The notes: generated by a model not told the origin, from the letters alone. DNA of 64,000 nt from Rheinheimera riviphila (GCF_004005945.1 NZ_SACS01000014.1:62001-126000); one strand, 5' to 3'. Positions 49,555-59,184 are shown, counted from the stretch's first letter. Translations and numbers: made by a program.

Positions 49555-49682
49555 TATACCCTGCATCCTTGAAGATTCGGGGTTGTTGGCCGCCTTCACT
49601 CACCCCAGTCACATAGAACAGCTATGCTCCTGGGGATTCGTTCAGTTGCCGCCTACCCGAATCTTCAATGATTTTGGGTATA
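49555..49682 (+). repeat. ERIC element, full copy 3
   Basis: This 128-bp palindrome, TATACCC to GGGTATA, has the ERIC core CACCCCAGTCACATAG / GCTCCTGGGGATTC. It is identical base for base with the copy at 60827-60954. It lies between the dnaE2 3' end and the glycosidase-like gene. Confidence 0.88.
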
Positions 49683-49710
49683 AACACCAACCGTTAATGA
49701 AAACCTTCTG

Positions 49711-52700
49711 CTAATGAAAGTTACGGCTGGCACTTTGCAGCTGGGGCAGCAGGTGATCCAGACTTTGCAACTGGCCGGCGATCACGTGAATGACCTCACC
49801 TTCGCGTTGTAACATGCCATGCACCCATAAAATTCTGGCGGTTAAAAAGGGTGTTTTTTGGGCGATGGCTGTGGCGCGCCACACCAGTAAATTGACATTG
49901 CCGGTCTCATCTTCCAGCGTTACAAAAGTGACACCACCGGCAGTGCCGGGGCTTTGCCGCGCAGTCACCAATCCCGCCACCTGGACTGCGGTTTTATCAT
50001 TCAGGTTATTAAGTTGCGCTGCTGTTTTCACCTTGTGTGGTAAACCCGTCTGGCGCAGCAATGCCATCGGATGTTGATGAAGACTTAACCCCAGCCTGGC
50101 GTAATCTTCAATTAAATCATCAATAGGCGCTGGTGCTGGCAGGGTAAAGGCTGCTGAATCTAAGTCCGGTGGCGGTTCCGGATCTTCGGTGAGCAGTTGC
50201 AGGTCCCCGGCTTTGTGCTGATGCGGCAATGGAGCCGCAGATTTTGGTTCTGTAAGCAGTTCCAGCTGTTTGCTGTGGCGATAAGCGGCTGCTGCTTGTG
50301 CGACAGCTGCCTGTTCCGTGTTAGCAAATAATGGTAAATCGGTCAGACTGTCCTGTAACTGCCAGCGGCTTTGATAACGATGGCCACTCAACAGTTGCAA
50401 AGCACCGCTGCTGGCCAATAAGGCTAAATCGTCCTTGCGCATGCCACTGTGGCTTAATGCCGCGAGGTTGGTAAAACCATCAGCGGGCCGCATCGCCACC
50501 ATGTGCTGGCAACGTTGCTGATTGAGCCCTTTAATTTGCCGAAATCCCAGTCGTAATGCCCGGTCGCTGGTCATTGTTTGGCTGGCATCGGGTGAATGGC
50601 ACGCTGGCAAATGTTCTATCTGATGATCCCAGGCCGAATGTTGGATACAGACCGGCAGAATATGCAGCTGCTGGCGGGTGGCGTCTTGCACCAGCTGCGA
50701 TGCCGAGTAAAAACCCATTGGTAAGCTATTGAGCAAACATGTAAAAAATTCCAGCGGATAATAATATTTCAGCCATGCCGAGGCATAAGCCAACAGCGCA
50801 AAACTTGCCGAATGCGATTCCGGAAAACCATATTCACCAAATCCACAAATTTGCTGAAAAATCTGCTTGGCGTAGGCTTCGGTGTAACCGCGCGCCAGCA
50901 TGCCTTGTTGCAGCTTGGGCCAGAACTGGGTCAGCTCGCCGGTTTTTTTCCAGCTGGCCATCGCCCGGCGCAATTGATCCGCTTCGCCGCCACTAAAACC
51001 GGCGGCGACCATCGCCAGTTTAATCACCTGCTCCTGAAAAATCGGCACGCCCATGGTGCGACCCAAAACTTCCTTTAGAGCGAGCGAAGGATAACTAATC
51101 GCTTCCAGGCCACTGCGCCGACGTAAAAACGGATGCACCATGCCGCCTTGAATGGGTCCCGGCCGGACAATCGCAATCTGGATCACCAAATCATAAAAGC
51201 AGGCTGGTTTGAGCCTCGGCAACATACTCATTTGCGCCCGCGATTCAATTTGAAATAGCCCCACTGTGTTGGCATGCTGGATCATTTGGTACACCGCCGG
51301 ATCGTCACCCATCCGGCTGATGTCAGCCAGTTGCAGCGGCCGCTGCTGCTCAGTGGCCACCAGCTGCAGAGTTTTGCGCAGGGCAGTGAGCATGCCAAGC
51401 GCCAGAATATCGACTTTTAATAAACCCAGGGTTTCCAAGTCGTCCTTGTCCCATTGGATCACAGTGCGCTCTGCCATTGCCGCATTTTCGACCGGTACCA
51501 GTTCGTACAAAGGGCCGGCAGAGATCACAAAGCCACCGACATGCTGCGACAAATGCCTTGGAAAACCACGGATTTGGTTCACCAGTTGAATAAATTGCTG
51601 CGCCATTGCCGATTGCAAATCGAAGCCGACTGCAGCCAGCTGCTGATACCAGGGCTGATGGGGATCCCGGCGGTTGATTTGCTGCAAAAAGTGTTCGAGC
51701 TGAGTTGGGTGAAAACCGAGCGCTTTACCCACATCGCGCACACTGCTGCGCAGCCGGTAACTAATCACAGTGGCCGCCAGCGCCGCACGTTGCCGGCCAT
51801 ATTTTTGGTAAATGTACTGAATAATTTCTTCGCGCCGTTCATGCTCAAAATCGACGTCAATATCTGGCGGCTCAGCACGTTCTCTGGAGATAAACCGCTC
51901 GAACAACACCGAAATTTGCCGAGGATCCACCGCAGTAATTTCCAGGCAATAACAGACCACCGAATTAGCGGCAGAGCCGCGACCCTGATACAAAATCTGC
52001 TGGCTTTGGGCAAAACGGACAACGTCGGCGATGGTCAGAAAAAAATAGGCGTAATGAAGTTCTTCGATGAGTTGCAACTCTTTGGTAATTAGTTGCTGAA
52101 TATCCTCCGGCACCCCGGTTTTAAAACGTCGCAGGCAACCTTCAGCCACCAATTGTTTTAAATACTGGATGGCGCTTAGTCCTTCAGGCACCAATTCGGC
52201 CGGATACTCATATTGCAGTGAGTCCAAATTAAAATGGCAGCTATCGGCGATAGCAGCACTTTGTTCCAGCAATGCTTTTGAAAATAAAGGTTGCAGCTTG
52301 GCAATCGGTCTTAAGCTGCGCTCTGCATTGGCTTCCAGCGCTAAACCAGCTGCTGCAACGGTGGTGCCCAGCCGAATAGCGGTCAGCACATGCTGTAGTG
52401 GTAATTGTGCGCTGTCATGCATCAGCACCGCACCCACAGCGCAGCTTTTGAGGTTAAAACTGTGGCCAAGTTGCTGCAGATAAAGTTGGCTGGCAGCATC
52501 ATCGGCTTTGAGTAAGCGTTGCTGCGCCAGATACAGCCGTTGGCCAACCTGTTTTTGCAGCCACTCGCCCCAGTGGTGGTCGGTTGCGGTTTCACCGGAG
52601 GGTAGCCAAAGTACCAGGCAGTGGCGGCAACTTTTTAAATCCCATAATTCCAGCAGATACTGACCTTTTACCGCGCGGCTACGGGCTTTAGTAATAATGC

Positions 52701-52974
52701 GGCACAATTCGGCGTAGGCCGTGCGATCCGGGCATAACAACACCAGTTGCAAGGTACTTTGGTATTGGAAAAAAGCGCCGACAATTAATTTGATTGGCAG
52801 TTGCTGCTCTTTGATTTGTCGATGTGCCCGAACCACGCCAGCCACCGAGCACTCGTCCGTCAACGCCAGCGCCTGATAGCCCAGACTAGCCGCAGTGCTG
52901 ACCAGTTGCTCCGGGCTGGAAGCGCCGGTTAAAAAGGAGAAGTTGCTCTGACAAAACAATTCGGCGTAGCGCAT
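49711..52974 (-). CDS. dnaE2: Error-prone DNA polymerase III alpha (DnaE2/ImuC)
   Basis: This 1087-residue C-family polymerase has an N-terminal PHP domain (AELFCQSNFSFLTGASSPEQLV). The palm holds PPDIDVDFEHERREEIIQYIY, LGLLKVDILALGMLTAL and GRTMGVPIFQEQVIKLAM; fingers, a helix-hairpin-helix and an OB-fold (VQVAGLVTARQSPGTAGGVTFVTLEDETG) follow. DnaE2 performs mutagenic translesion synthesis with ImuA and ImuB after DNA damage. Its ATG shares one base with the imuB stop (TGATG). It is the last gene of the LexA-controlled operon. Confidence 0.95.
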   Translation of the reverse strand: MRYAELFCQSNFSFLTGASSPEQLVSTAASLGYQALALTDECSVAGVVRAHRQIKEQQLPIKLIVGAFFQYQSTLQLVLLCPDRTAYAELCRIITKARSRAVKGQYLLELWDLKSCRHCLVLWLPSGETATDHHWGEWLQKQVGQRLYLAQQRLLKADDAASQLYLQQLGHSFNLKSCAVGAVLMHDSAQLPLQHVLTAIRLGTTVAAAGLALEANAERSLRPIAKLQPLFSKALLEQSAAIADSCHFNLDSLQYEYPAELVPEGLSAIQYLKQLVAEGCLRRFKTGVPEDIQQLITKELQLIEELHYAYFFLTIADVVRFAQSQQILYQGRGSAANSVVCYCLEITAVDPRQISVLFERFISRERAEPPDIDVDFEHERREEIIQYIYQKYGRQRAALAATVISYRLRSSVRDVGKALGFHPTQLEHFLQQINRRDPHQPWYQQLAAVGFDLQSAMAQQFIQLVNQIRGFPRHLSQHVGGFVISAGPLYELVPVENAAMAERTVIQWDKDDLETLGLLKVDILALGMLTALRKTLQLVATEQQRPLQLADISRMGDDPAVYQMIQHANTVGLFQIESRAQMSMLPRLKPACFYDLVIQIAIVRPGPIQGGMVHPFLRRRSGLEAISYPSLALKEVLGRTMGVPIFQEQVIKLAMVAAGFSGGEADQLRRAMASWKKTGELTQFWPKLQQGMLARGYTEAYAKQIFQQICGFGEYGFPESHSASFALLAYASAWLKYYYPLEFFTCLLNSLPMGFYSASQLVQDATRQQLHILPVCIQHSAWDHQIEHLPACHSPDASQTMTSDRALRLGFRQIKGLNQQRCQHMVAMRPADGFTNLAALSHSGMRKDDLALLASSGALQLLSGHRYQSRWQLQDSLTDLPLFANTEQAAVAQAAAAYRHSKQLELLTEPKSAAPLPHQHKAGDLQLLTEDPEPPPDLDSAAFTLPAPAPIDDLIEDYARLGLSLHQHPMALLRQTGLPHKVKTAAQLNNLNDKTAVQVAGLVTARQSPGTAGGVTFVTLEDETGNVNLLVWRATAIAQKTPFLTARILWVHGMLQREGEVIHVIAGQLQSLDHLLPQLQSASRNFH

Positions 52975-54569
52975 CAGGCAAAGTACCCCTGTAAATACCA
53001 GCCACTGGCATTTTTAAACGCCCAGCACCATTGGCCATCTTCATTACGGCCAATGTAATAATCGCGTTGGATTGGCTTTTGATCCCACCAGCCGGTCGTG
53101 ATCCGTTCCAATCCGGGTTGTAATTGCAACTGCATCCGCAGTGGGATCGGCTGAATCAGCAGCAAGCCGGGTCTGAGCGGTAACAGTGAAAGGCTTGGTC
53201 GATGCGGTGGCCGATTGGCCCGATAATGACCATCTCCTTTGCCTGCGACCATCAGCAGCTCTGTTTGATGATAACTATTGGCCAGCTCTGGGCGATGATC
53301 GGCGTGTAGCGACGGCTGTTGTACCCGTTCCGCTCCAAGCTTGGCAGTTAGTAATGAGCGCAGGCGTAACGCATCAGCTGTGAGTACCGTTGTTGCCGTG
53401 CTCGCTGGGGTCGATTGCTGGTTAACTGCTTCTGCGCCGTCACGGGGCCGACTATCAAACAAAGGCAAATTATCGCCATCCCGGGCTGTGGTCTGACCGG
53501 CACTTAATTGCATTTTTAACAGGGGGGCCGGCAATTTCAGTTGTTGCAGCTTTAACTGAAATAACGTCAGCCAGCGTGCTTGTTGGTATTCACCACAAGC
53601 CGACTGCAGGTTCAGCAGCAGCGGCGGGTGATCGCGCAGTTCCAGCCGCAACTGTAGCTGGTAACAATGCTGGTCCCGCAGTTGTAGGTAGTTTTGCAGC
53701 AGCTGTAATAAATACCCTAACGGCGCCTGCATTTGCTGCGTATGTTCCAGCTGATACAGCAATTCCAATGACTGACAAAATTGTTCCGGTGGCTGGTAAA
53801 ACTGGCTCACTGTGGGCCTGTCACCCGCGACTTGGTCCAGCATCATGATGACTTCTGTACTAAATCGTCGGCTTAGTTCAGGCCTTGGAATAGCCAGCAA
53901 TTGGCCAAGGTTGTTGATGCCCATTGCCTGCAGTTGTTGCAGGATTTTCTGGCCAGTTGCTGTGGACTGCAACTGGCTGTGGTGTAGCGAACAATGATCC
54001 AAGGCTGCAGCAATCAATGCCGGATCGTCGCTAACAAACCCAGGCTGGCTAAAACATAATAATTGCGCCGCGGCCGCGCTATGGGCAACTGCTATTTGGG
54101 TCTGCAGCTGTAGTGCCGTTATGTGCTGTGACAAGGTGCCCAGGTAAGCCGCCAAACCACCGTACAGTGCCAACATGGGGTCAATTCGCAGCCATACAGC
54201 ACAAGGCGGATCCAGGGCAATATCGGCGCTGATTTGGTACAACAAGGCGGCAATTTGTTGTAAATATTGCAGTTCCTGCGCTGCCTGATAAGGCAGTACC
54301 TGCAGATCATGACAAAGGGCGCTGGCCATGCTTAGGGTCATCCCGGCTTGAATGCCTTGCTGTCGTGCGGCCGTATTGAGCTGCTTGATCAGGAAAGACC
54401 CAGGGTCTAGTAAGCACAGGGCTGGGGACGTTGGAGTTGGCGCTGGTGTTGATGCGGGCGCAGCCAATGGCGGCTGAGCCCCCTCCAGCGGGGCTGGCTG
54501 GTGCAGTGACTGAAATAGGCTGTCGAGCTGCAGCGCAGGGAAGTGTAGATAGACCCATAAAGAAGCCAT
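52974..54569 (-). CDS. imuB: Y-family polymerase-like protein ImuB
   Basis: This 531-residue protein begins LWVYLHFPALQLDS and has the Y-family layout with little-finger-type C-terminus, but lacks the usual catalytic acidic pair. It also carries proline-rich inserts (PLAAPASTPAPTPTSP). ImuB is the mutasome hub: it binds the beta clamp, ImuA and DnaE2 without making DNA. The terminal motif WWDQKPIQRDYYIGRNEDGQWCWAF is the conserved ImuB tail. The ATG at 54569 has GAGGAG 7 nt upstream; the frame's earlier ATG at 54590 would overlap imuA. Confidence 0.92.
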   Translation of the reverse strand: MASLWVYLHFPALQLDSLFQSLHQPAPLEGAQPPLAAPASTPAPTPTSPALCLLDPGSFLIKQLNTAARQQGIQAGMTLSMASALCHDLQVLPYQAAQELQYLQQIAALLYQISADIALDPPCAVWLRIDPMLALYGGLAAYLGTLSQHITALQLQTQIAVAHSAAAAQLLCFSQPGFVSDDPALIAAALDHCSLHHSQLQSTATGQKILQQLQAMGINNLGQLLAIPRPELSRRFSTEVIMMLDQVAGDRPTVSQFYQPPEQFCQSLELLYQLEHTQQMQAPLGYLLQLLQNYLQLRDQHCYQLQLRLELRDHPPLLLNLQSACGEYQQARWLTLFQLKLQQLKLPAPLLKMQLSAGQTTARDGDNLPLFDSRPRDGAEAVNQQSTPASTATTVLTADALRLRSLLTAKLGAERVQQPSLHADHRPELANSYHQTELLMVAGKGDGHYRANRPPHRPSLSLLPLRPGLLLIQPIPLRMQLQLQPGLERITTGWWDQKPIQRDYYIGRNEDGQWCWAFKNASGWYLQGYFA

Positions 54570-54582
54570 AACGTTGTTCTCC

Positions 54583-55257
54583 TCAGGCACTGTGGCTCAG
54601 AACCAGCGCAGAGTTAGCGGCTGTATTTTGCAGTGCCAACCTTGGCCAGCGCGCTGTCATATCAACCAGCATCGGCGCCATTGGCCTGCCACCACGGCGT
54701 TTAAGCACCTGAACTTTGAGCCCTTGTAATGCCGGACTGAGCTGAAGACTCAGTGCTATCGGCAGCGACAATTGCATTTGTTGCTGCCCGCGAAAAATAA
54801 ACAAATTGGCCATGCCATGCTGCGCGCACAGTTGCAGTCGTTTTAACTGGGCAATCGAAAGGGTTGATTGCCACAAAACCACGGCGCCACAACAACCGCT
54901 TTTCAGGCATTGTTCGGCCGCCCAGAGCGCATCCTGTGCGGTGGCTGGCTGCAACACCAACACCTGTTCCACCGCCAGACCGGCCGCTTGTAACATCTGA
55001 CTGCCAATCAGCAGCGGTGGATTAATAAATGTCAGGAGTTGCGCGTGAATAAGCGGTCTGGTTAAACAAGGCAACAACAGTCGCAGCTCGCCGATGCCAA
55101 TAGGACTGTGGATCTCGATCACGGTATTTGCTGGGAAACCACCGGCCAGCAGTTGGTCAAGCTCAGCAAATCCGGTACTCAATAAAGTGCCGGGACTGGC
55201 CTGATCATGCAGTGACCAGATTTGGCCACTGGCTTTAAGTTCGGACACTGTGCTCAT
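54583..55257 (-). CDS. imuA: ImuA (RecA-like mutasome subunit)
   Basis: This 224-residue RecA-fold protein has LLSTGFAELDQLLAGGFPANTVIEIHSPIGIGELRLLLPCL at the front, in which the Walker A is degenerate as usual for ImuA. Later come VEQVLVLQPATAQDALWAAEQCLKSG and the terminal PMAPMLVDMTARWP. ImuA helps load or regulate ImuB and DnaE2 at lesions. It is the first gene of the operon; a GAGG site precedes the ATG and a LexA box lies 24 bp upstream. Confidence 0.93.
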   Translation of the reverse strand: MSTVSELKASGQIWSLHDQASPGTLLSTGFAELDQLLAGGFPANTVIEIHSPIGIGELRLLLPCLTRPLIHAQLLTFINPPLLIGSQMLQAAGLAVEQVLVLQPATAQDALWAAEQCLKSGCCGAVVLWQSTLSIAQLKRLQLCAQHGMANLFIFRGQQQMQLSLPIALSLQLSPALQGLKVQVLKRRGGRPMAPMLVDMTARWPRLALQNTAANSALVLSHSA

Positions 55258-55667
55258 CAGCCATACCTCAATCCATAGAATACTGTAATTATATACAGTA
55301 TATAGCGTTGGTTTCAGGCAGCAAGCTCATTCCGGAAAATTGTGCATCAACCGGGTTAACCCCGCAAAAAGGCTGATGTTTTTTTTGTTGTTGTAACAGA
55401 AAATATGTTTCAGAAGCAGGTGTCTTAATAAAATGCACAGAAAATCAAAAGCTTAACCTATAAATCACTTCGTGTTCGCCGCAGAGTTGTTACAGCAGCA
55501 AATCTGGCATTTACAACCTTTTTTACCAAAAAGCGCACTATTAATTCAGACCTGCAAGCATCAGCTGCTGCAGACGGTGTCAGGCGGTATCCGACACTGT
55601 CCGGCGGCGATAAATGCCCACAGATCAGGCGCCCATCCGGCGATCTATCACTTTTGGAGATACAGTT
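55258..55667. other. Divergent intergenic region of imuA and the DUF3718 gene
   Basis: These 410 bp contain the LexA box at 55281-55300 near the imuA side. The remainder is AT-rich in the middle (around 55374-55450) and holds no supported gene. The promoter of the DUF3718 gene must lie toward 55600. Confidence 0.5.
55281..55300 (-). promoter_or_regulatory. LexA/SOS box upstream of imuA
   Basis: TACTGTAATTATATACAGTA matches the gammaproteobacterial LexA consensus (CTGT-N8-ACAG) fully at the conserved bases and lies 24 bp before the imuA start. It should place imuA-imuB-dnaE2 under SOS control. Confidence 0.9.
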
Positions 55668-56048
55668 ATGAAAAAATTTCAAATAGTTAGTTGTGCCGTC
55701 CTGCTGGTTCTTACTGCAACTACCGCAGCGCATGCTGTTGAATATGTTGCCGCTGACGATAGCCCGGCCAGTAAACTTTGTGTCAGTGCTGCCATGGACC
55801 GGCCGATCAAATTTCTGGTGGAAATGCGCGATACCGGTGTGTCAAAAAGATATGCCGCCAACCAAATCACCTGTAATGGCACGAATATCACCAGCTTTGC
55901 CCAACAAGCCGGTAATGACGGCAATTATAAGATGTTAAATCCTCATCGCCGTGGCCATGTCGAAATCAGTGATCTGGCGCAGTTGCCAACAGTCGACGGG
56001 CAGATCATGACTGTCAGTGGTCAGGTGAACGAAGCCGCCAGACCGTAG
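55668..56048 (+). CDS. Exported DUF3718-like protein
   Basis: This 126-residue protein has a signal peptide (QIVSCAVLLVLTATTAAHA). The mature part, EYVAADDSPASKLCVSAAMDRPIKFLVEMRDTGVSKRYAANQITCNGTNITSFAQQAG, resembles DUF3718 proteins, known from Shewanella and Rheinheimera-like bacteria, with two conserved cysteines. No function is known. GGAG lies 8 nt before the ATG at 55668. A terminator follows. Confidence 0.78.
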   Translation: MKKFQIVSCAVLLVLTATTAAHAVEYVAADDSPASKLCVSAAMDRPIKFLVEMRDTGVSKRYAANQITCNGTNITSFAQQAGNDGNYKMLNPHRRGHVEISDLAQLPTVDGQIMTVSGQVNEAARP

Positions 56049-56101
56049 TCAGTTATGATGTCAGGGCTTCACCGTAACCAACAGAGCCATTTACCGAAAG
56101 G

Positions 56102-56150
56102 GCAGCAGCCAGAGTGACACAATCCGTCAACGACTTCGGCTGCTGCTTTT
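56102..56150 (+). terminator. Terminator of the DUF3718 gene
   Basis: The stem GCAGCAGCC / GGCTGCTGC (9 bp) encloses about 27 bases and is followed by TTTT. Confidence 0.7.
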
Positions 56151-56273
56151 GCCTGTTATTGTGCGAACTTTATGGTTTTTAAAGCCTGAATAGTGTTTTT
56201 ACCGGAACGAACGGTTTTGGTTGATTTGCTATTGCTGCCAATGGGAAAGAATGTGCAATAATCGTCGCTAACG

Positions 56274-56891
56274 ATGGCTTTTCAGACGAACCTTCCAAAT
56301 CCGATGACAGTATTAGGCACGCACCAAGGTATTATTTTTGATCTGGATGGCACTTTAGTCGATTCCAGACTGGATTTCTCAGTGTTATGCCAGCGCTTAG
56401 GCTGGCCGGCGGGCACACCGATCCTGGAACATTTGGCCACTTTGACCGATCCGCTGGAAGTTGCCGTTGCCGCGCAGGTGATTGAACAATTTGAACTTGA
56501 AGGCGCGGCTAACGCCAGCTGGATGCCAGGCGCCGCAGCGTTATTACAGCAGCTGCAACAACAAAAAATTCCCACTGCAATTTTGACCCGTAACATCAAA
56601 TCGGCGACCGAACTTTGCATCAAAAATCTGCAGATTAACGTCGATCTGGTGTTAACCCGCGAGGATTGCGCACCAAAACCTGATCCGGCCGGTTTGTTTC
56701 ACATTGCTAAAAAGTGGCAACTGGATTGCCGGCAGTTGTTATTTGTCGGTGATTATCTGTTTGATTTACAAACGGCGACCAGAGCCGGCATGCCTTCTTG
56801 CTTGTACCGCACCGCTGACAACGCGCATTTTGCCGAGCTTGCCGATTTTATTATTGACGATTTTTCAGAGCTACAGCAGCACTACAGCTAA
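56274..56891 (+). CDS. HAD-superfamily phosphatase
   Basis: This protein of about 205 residues has all HAD motifs: GIIFDLDGTLVDSRL (nucleophile Asp in DLDGT), IPTAILTRNIKSA (motif II Thr), DCAPKPDPAG (motif III Lys) and LLFVGDYLFDLQTATRAGM (motif IV Asp). The cap is a small helical type, as in phosphoglycolate phosphatase and YrfG-like enzymes, so a small phosphorylated metabolite is the likely substrate. The start could be the ATG at 56274 or at 56304; neither has a good ribosome site. Confidence 0.87.
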   Translation: MAFQTNLPNPMTVLGTHQGIIFDLDGTLVDSRLDFSVLCQRLGWPAGTPILEHLATLTDPLEVAVAAQVIEQFELEGAANASWMPGAAALLQQLQQQKIPTAILTRNIKSATELCIKNLQINVDLVLTREDCAPKPDPAGLFHIAKKWQLDCRQLLFVGDYLFDLQTATRAGMPSCLYRTADNAHFAELADFIIDDFSELQQHYS

Positions 56892-56992
56892 TCCGGTTAA
56901 TTTCCAAACAGACAACTGCATGTGGTATTGCTAAACTAATCCGGCAGATCCATCAATTCGCTCTAACAGACCATTGATTTTAAAGGTGACGG

Positions 56993-58252
56993 GTGTCAGT
57001 AGCAAAAATAAGTCCAAGCCAGGTAAAAATCGGCTATTTCATCCAGTTACCGGTGAATTGGATGAAACATCCGTTTATTTCCAATAAATTTAAAGTCGAC
57101 AGTTACGAACAAATTGCCATTATCCAGACGTTGGATTTGGACTTCGTGTATTTTTTCCCCGATAAAAGCAGCATTGATCTGAACCAGGAACCGGAGCCGA
57201 ATGCAATTGATTTAAACCAGCAGGCGGCTCAGTTGAAGTATGAACTGGAACGGGAGAAAAACGCCCGCATTGAACAGGCGAAAGAGCAGCGCCGGCAAAT
57301 TCAGAAAACCGAAAAAGCTTTTGAACAGTCGATGGTGCAAGTGCGTAATGTGATGGCGAAAATTGGCAGTCGTCCATTGCAGGCGGTAGATGAAGCGACC
57401 GAACTGATTAATCGGATTGCTGATACCATCATCAATGCTGATGCTTTAGTACTGCATTTGATTTCTCAGGCAGGAAAAGATCAAGAAAGCCTGTATTATC
57501 ATGTATTAAACGTGTCTGTGTTATCCATGATGCTGGCAAAAAATCTTGGTTTTAGTGACGAAAAAATTAAGCTGGCCGGGCTTGGCGCGTTATTTCATGA
57601 TATGGGAAAACTGAAAATCCCAACGCAAATATTGCGTAAGACTGAACCATTAACGGCCCCCGAAGCCAATTTATTAAAATTGCATACCAAGTACGGCGTT
57701 GATTTACTGCGCCTGACCGAAGCATTTCCGGTTGCAGCTTTTCCGGTGATTTTGCAGCACCACGAAATGTTAGACGGTAGTGGTTACCCGGCGGGGCTTA
57801 AAAGTGATCAAATTGATGAGTTGGCCAAAGTGGTGGCGGTGGTCAACGAATTTGATAACTTATGCCATCCGGCTGATCCGACCAAAGCCCGTTCACCGCA
57901 CCATGCGATGTCTTTTTTGTTTAAAAGCATGAAGGGCAAATTAGGTGCGGCGCAAATGGGGCAACTGATTAAAATGATGGGCGTTTATCCGCCAGGCACT
58001 GTGGTAATGCTGACCGATCAGCGTGTCGCATTGGTGATGTCCGTCAATAGCGACAAACTATTGTACCCGAATGTGCTGGTTTACGATCCACAGATCCCAA
58101 GGCTGGAAGCGCCGGTCATTACGCTGGAAGAAGGCAAGCTTGCTATTGTCAAAGTACTGAAACCATCGGCATTGCCGCCTGCCATTTATGAGTACCTGAA
58201 CCCGCGGGCACAGGTCAGTTATTATGTGCAAAGTGATAAGCCAGGCAGTTAA
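56993..58252 (+). CDS. HD-GYP c-di-GMP phosphodiesterase with DUF3391
   Basis: This 419-residue protein has an N-terminal DUF3391 domain (KISPSQVKIGYFIQLPVNWMKHPFISNKFKV), a coiled coil (residues ~80-115) and an HD-GYP domain. The metal sites are present: LFHDMGKLKIP for HD and HHEMLDGSGYPAGL for the GYP signature. It should hydrolyse c-di-GMP to pGpG/GMP. The start is a GTG at 56993 after AAAGGTGA. It lies in the same window as the MASE1-GGDEF cyclase, but not in an operon with it. Confidence 0.9.
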   Translation: MSVAKISPSQVKIGYFIQLPVNWMKHPFISNKFKVDSYEQIAIIQTLDLDFVYFFPDKSSIDLNQEPEPNAIDLNQQAAQLKYELEREKNARIEQAKEQRRQIQKTEKAFEQSMVQVRNVMAKIGSRPLQAVDEATELINRIADTIINADALVLHLISQAGKDQESLYYHVLNVSVLSMMLAKNLGFSDEKIKLAGLGALFHDMGKLKIPTQILRKTEPLTAPEANLLKLHTKYGVDLLRLTEAFPVAAFPVILQHHEMLDGSGYPAGLKSDQIDELAKVVAVVNEFDNLCHPADPTKARSPHHAMSFLFKSMKGKLGAAQMGQLIKMMGVYPPGTVVMLTDQRVALVMSVNSDKLLYPNVLVYDPQIPRLEAPVITLEEGKLAIVKVLKPSALPPAIYEYLNPRAQVSYYVQSDKPGS

Positions 58253-58287
58253 ACAGGGTTATCTAACAACCTGCATTTCAACAAGTG

Positions 58288-58626
58288 CTAATACGTCAAT
58301 GCAAACAACAATTCAGCTAGGTCCGGTTGCCACTGCGACGTTTTCGCCACGCGCTGCCCCTGAAAAGTCACGCCTTCGCCTAACAACAAACTGCGCTGCA
58401 ATAATGCCTGTGGTGTCCCAGCCGCAAAAGCCAGCGTCAGATTGCTGCGCAGTACCCGATGCCAGGGCAAAGGCATTGATTCTGGAGCCATTCCCAGTGC
58501 TTTACCGACTAAGCGTGCGCGGCCAGGTAAGCCTGATAAATCAGCAATCTGACCATAGCTTGCCACTTTACCCGGTGGTATTTGCCGGACGGTTTGCCAG
58601 ATTTGCGTGTAATAAGCAGAAGACAT
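58288..58626 (-). CDS. atl: Alkyltransferase-like protein (ATL, MGMT-related)
   Basis: This 112-residue protein has the MGMT DNA-binding domain (IWQTVRQIPPGKVASYGQIADLSGLPGRARLVGKALG). At the active site it reads PWHRVLRS instead of PCHRV. Replacing the methyl-accepting Cys by Trp is the hallmark of ATL proteins, which bind O6-alkylguanine and hand lesions to nucleotide excision repair. The frame is open to 58815, but the ATG at 58626 gives the normal domain start. It is divergent from the next gene. Confidence 0.88.
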   Translation of the reverse strand: MSSAYYTQIWQTVRQIPPGKVASYGQIADLSGLPGRARLVGKALGMAPESMPLPWHRVLRSNLTLAFAAGTPQALLQRSLLLGEGVTFQGQRVAKTSQWQPDLAELLFALTY

Positions 58627-58692
58627 TCGCCCCACAGTCCCGTTAAAATAGCTTTCTTGCAGCATGCCATGAACAGAAGTGAAGCTCCAACC

Positions 58693-58878
58693 ATGTCGGT
58701 AAAAATCATCGAAAAACCCGAACCGCCCGCCAGTAATGAATGTTGTGGCAGTGGCAGCTGTTGCCCTTGTGTCTGGGATTATTACCGGGATCAACTGCAT
58801 ATCTGGCAACAGCAACAGCAGATGACGTCATTAGAGCTGAAGGTAAAAGAAGCCAGCCTTGCGTCACCGGCCGGTTAA
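58693..58878 (+). CDS. Oxidoreductase-like domain protein (cysteine-rich)
   Basis: This 61-residue protein carries the Oxidored-like signature ECCGSGSCCPCVWDYYRDQL with five cysteines in about 11 residues, then a short Gln-rich helix. Similar domains occur as small bacterial proteins and in eukaryotic mitochondrial proteins; the role is unknown, perhaps metal or cluster binding. The ATG at 58693 or 58669 may be used; the longer frame to 58582 overlaps atl on the other strand and is unlikely. Confidence 0.72.
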   Translation: MSVKIIEKPEPPASNECCGSGSCCPCVWDYYRDQLHIWQQQQQMTSLELKVKEASLASPAG

Positions 58879-58930
58879 ATCTTTGACTGAAATCAAATCT
58901 TTAATTGAAATCAAATCCTTGACTACAGTG
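58877..58930 (+). repeat. 18-bp tandem repeat
   Basis: Three 18-bp units start AAATC(T/C)TT; the first two end GAAATC, and the third drifts after 13 bases. The first unit contains the last base or two of the preceding stop codon. Confidence 0.7.
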
Positions 58931-59184
58931 AACTATCACCATTTTTGAGTCAGGATCGGTACAAGTGCAACTTCAGGCCGCAGATATCAATCTGGTGCCA
59001 GGCTAAAGTGGCTGGCCGAAACCGGCTGGAAATCGCCTGAAATCGGGCCGGGTCACTGGTTAAACCGAGCTGCAAAGGCGGCCAGCCTTGCTTTCAAAGC
59101 CAATATTCCATGGTATAGTCGGCTTCAGCTATATCTCTTATCCACCTAAACCATAACTAGAAAGACAACTAATTCAGGATTGCT
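58879..59184. other. Intergenic region before the peptide transporter
   Basis: These 306 bp begin with the 18-bp tandem repeat and end with an AT-rich promoter-like stretch before the POT transporter gene (about 59100-59184). No gene is supported. Confidence 0.5.

Noticed and set aside
58288-58815. 175-residue version of the alkyltransferase-like protein
   Set aside because: The first 63 residues overlap the divergent small gene and do not fit the family. The ATG at 58626 fits.
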